DNA of 64,000 nucleotides from the NCBI RefSeq assembly GCF_000292525.1, contig NZ_AEYF01000044.1, positions 682,001 through 746,000 on the forward strand. Direction: 5' to 3'. Of the stretch, positions 62,471 through 64,000 are shown in pieces. The notes under the pieces are model-generated. The model saw only the letters and a list, made by a program, of their open reading frames with translations. It did not search any database and was not told the origin of the DNA. The DNA is from Rhizobium sp. CCGE 510. GTDB lineage: Bacteria; Pseudomonadota; Alphaproteobacteria; Rhizobiales; Rhizobiaceae. Position 1 is the first letter of the stretch; each line of letters begins with the position of its first letter. Both the position numbers and the translations under genes were made by a program.

Positions 62471-64000
62471 TCAATGATGCAGATCGATCGGCGCCTTGTG
62501 GAAGACATCGTCACCCGGCGGGATCGCCTGGCGTTCGATCATCCGGTGAACATGGAGCGGGCCTTCGCCGCGGTGAAGCGCCCGAAGCCTGTCGGTGTTT
62601 TCGGCATCGGCCTGGGTGCGCCGCTGGTTGTGTCTGATGTATTCGACCCAGGTCGGCGTATGGTAGGTTTCCGTCCACAGTCCGGGATTTTCGAGATCGC
62701 GCATCAGCGCCCAGTTGCGGGCGCCGTCACGGATGCGGATACGGCGGCGTTCGCCCATCAACTCCATGAATTCGGCAAGGTCGTCATCTCCGATCTCGTA
62801 ATCGACCTGGATGACGATGGGGCCGCTACGCGGCGTGATGTCGAGACTGAGGGCCGGTTCGGTGAAGCGGTTCAGCGGATCGAGGTTGAGCGAGGCGAAG
62901 GCCGGCATCGAAAACCGCAGGCCGGCCACGATGCCGAGCAGCATGATGGCTGATGACATCAGCAGCGCGTCGGCGACACCGTAGCGATCGGCGGCAACAC
63001 CCCACAGCCAGCTGCCGCCGGCGATGCCGCCGAAAGTGACGGTCTGGTAGAGCGACAGCGCGCGGCCGACCACCCAGCGCGGCGTCGACAGCTGAACGAT
63101 GGTATTAAAGAGAGAAAGTGCGGAGACCCAGCAGGCGCCGGAGACGAGCAGCCCGGCAGAGGTGAGGACAGCGCTTGGGCTGAAGGCGGCGATGACGGCG
63201 CTCAGTGCGAAGCCGGCGAAAGACAGGCGGATGATCATCTCGCTGGAAAGCACCTGGCGCAGCCGCGCATTCAGCACCGCGCCGCCGATCGCGCCGATGC
63301 CGAAGGCGCCGAGCATGAAACCATAGGTCAACGGGCCGCCGCCGACGAGATCGAGCGCGACGATCGGCAGCAGCGCCAGGATCGAGCTGGCGCCGGTGCC
63401 GAAGAGCAGTCCCCTGAGGAGAACCTTTTCGAGGTTCGGCGACATCGAGACATAACGCAGGCCGGCGAAGATGGCGCTGCCGAGCGCCTCCCGCGGCAGG
63501 GTCGAGGCCGGTGTGCCTGGGCGCCAGCGCAGCAGGGCATAGATCAAAGCGAGGTAGCTCACGGTGTTCACCGCGAAAGCTGCAGCGGCGCCCGCCGCGG
63601 CGACGATGACGCCGCCAATCGCCGGGCCGACGCTGCGGGTAATGTTGAAACCCATGCTGTTCAGCGTGACGGCGCCCGGCAGATCGGCGCGCGGCACCAT
63701 GTCGCCGACCGAGGCCTGCCAGGAGGGATTGTTGAGTGCAGTGCCGCAGCCGATCAGGAAGGTGAAGAACAGCAGCAGCCAGGGAGTGATCCAGCCGAGA
63801 AGGGCGAAGATCGTCAGCAGGGCCGAGACCGTCAGCATCATGCATTGCGCGGTCAGCATGACCCGCCGGCGGTCGTAATTGTCGGCGAGCGCACCCGATA
63901 TCAGCGAAAACAGCATGATCGGCAGCGCCGTCGAGGTCTGCACCAGCGCGACCATATCCTCCGAGGAGGTGATCGTCGTCATCATCCAGGCAGCACCCAC
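62471..64000 (-). CDS. MFS transporter (MFS_3/enterobactin-exporter-like), 5' end cut by window
   Basis: At least 509 codons are visible; the N-terminus lies beyond the right edge. About ten helices remain. The loop DNYDRRRVMLTAQ (MFS motif A position) lies near the visible start, and the protein has GGVIVAAAGAAAAFAVN. After the helices, a soluble C-terminal tail of about 110 residues contains VDYEIGDDDLAEFMELMGER and ends HDGxx/HH-like, typical of PF05977 proteins. Substrate unknown; drug or siderophore export are family roles. Confidence 0.88.
   Translation of the reverse strand: MGAAWMMTTITSSEDMVALVQTSTALPIMLFSLISGALADNYDRRRVMLTAQCMMLTVSALLTIFALLGWITPWLLLFFTFLIGCGTALNNPSWQASVGDMVPRADLPGAVTLNSMGFNITRSVGPAIGGVIVAAAGAAAAFAVNTVSYLALIYALLRWRPGTPASTLPREALGSAIFAGLRYVSMSPNLEKVLLRGLLFGTGASSILALLPIVALDLVGGGPLTYGFMLGAFGIGAIGGAVLNARLRQVLSSEMIIRLSFAGFALSAVIAAFSPSAVLTSAGLLVSGACWVSALSLFNTIVQLSTPRWVVGRALSLYQTVTFGGIAGGSWLWGVAADRYGVADALLMSSAIMLLGIVAGLRFSMPAFASLNLDPLNRFTEPALSLDITPRSGPIVIQVDYEIGDDDLAEFMELMGERRRIRIRDGARNWALMRDLENPGLWTETYHTPTWVEYIRHNQRRTQADAENTDRLRALHRGEGPLHVHRMIERQAIPPGDDVFHKAPIDLHH

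Overview
The window looks like a chromosomal segment of a fast-growing Rhizobium (R. etli / R. leguminosarum group). This rests on the high G+C content with strong C/G third positions, rhizobial gene neighbourhoods (glk-exporter-dapB-gpmA, polA-marR with an alpha-r7-like small RNA between them, dnaK-dnaJ, ffs-dnaX-ybaB-recR), a RIME-like palindromic element at 60566-60753, and two further families of dispersed intergenic palindromes. I see no phage, insertion sequence, tRNA, rRNA or CRISPR array. Almost everything reads as core or stable accessory chromosome.

Layout. 1-5135 (minus): a YejABEF-type peptide ABC importer, with yejF cut by the window edge. 5412-11388 (plus): mepA, mgsA, glk, an MsbA-like exporter, dapB, gpmA. 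11434-24916: a complete C-P lyase (phosphonate) locus. The regulator phnF points left; phnG-H-I-J-K-L, a hexapeptide acetyltransferase, phnC-D-E1-E2, a DUF1045 protein, phnM, phnN and a GrpB-family protein point right. Import (PhnCDE), activation and cleavage (PhnG-M), a candidate cyclic phosphodiesterase (DUF1045) and ribosyl bisphosphate phosphorylation (PhnN) are all present. The phnF/phnG gap carries a candidate Pho box and a perfect inverted repeat suited to a GntR/HutC regulator.

24913-30418 (minus): a soluble FtsK-like translocase and polA. 30664-31344 (plus): an alpha-r7-like sRNA and a MarR regulator. 31364-33748 (minus): an MHYT-GGDEF-EAL protein. 33970-39794 (plus): an M20 peptidase, an SH3 protein with an Arg-Asp-rich tail, a 73-aa protein and a class A penicillin-binding protein. 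Perfect CtrA-type sites lie upstream of the SH3 gene and the PBP. 40178-43311: dnaK and dnaJ behind a sigma32-type promoter and before an intrinsic terminator.

43695-54634: small proteins, an XRE regulator, recF-moeB-GNAT, a D-2-hydroxyacid dehydrogenase, a second SH3 protein, a PfkB kinase, an AEC transporter, cycM, kdsB, pheA and a VOC protein. 54707-56770 (minus): HIT-nudC-WYL regulator. 56858-62000: the SRP RNA gene, dnaX, ybaB, a MOSC protein on the other strand, recR and a lytic transglycosylase whose 5' end is invaded by the RIME-like element. 62007-64000 (minus): a GNAT protein and an MFS transporter cut by the window end.

The most interesting points are the phosphonate operon's auxiliary genes and dual operator, the sRNA between polA and marR, the in-frame RIME, the CtrA sites, and two strong terminators that have no known gene in front of them.
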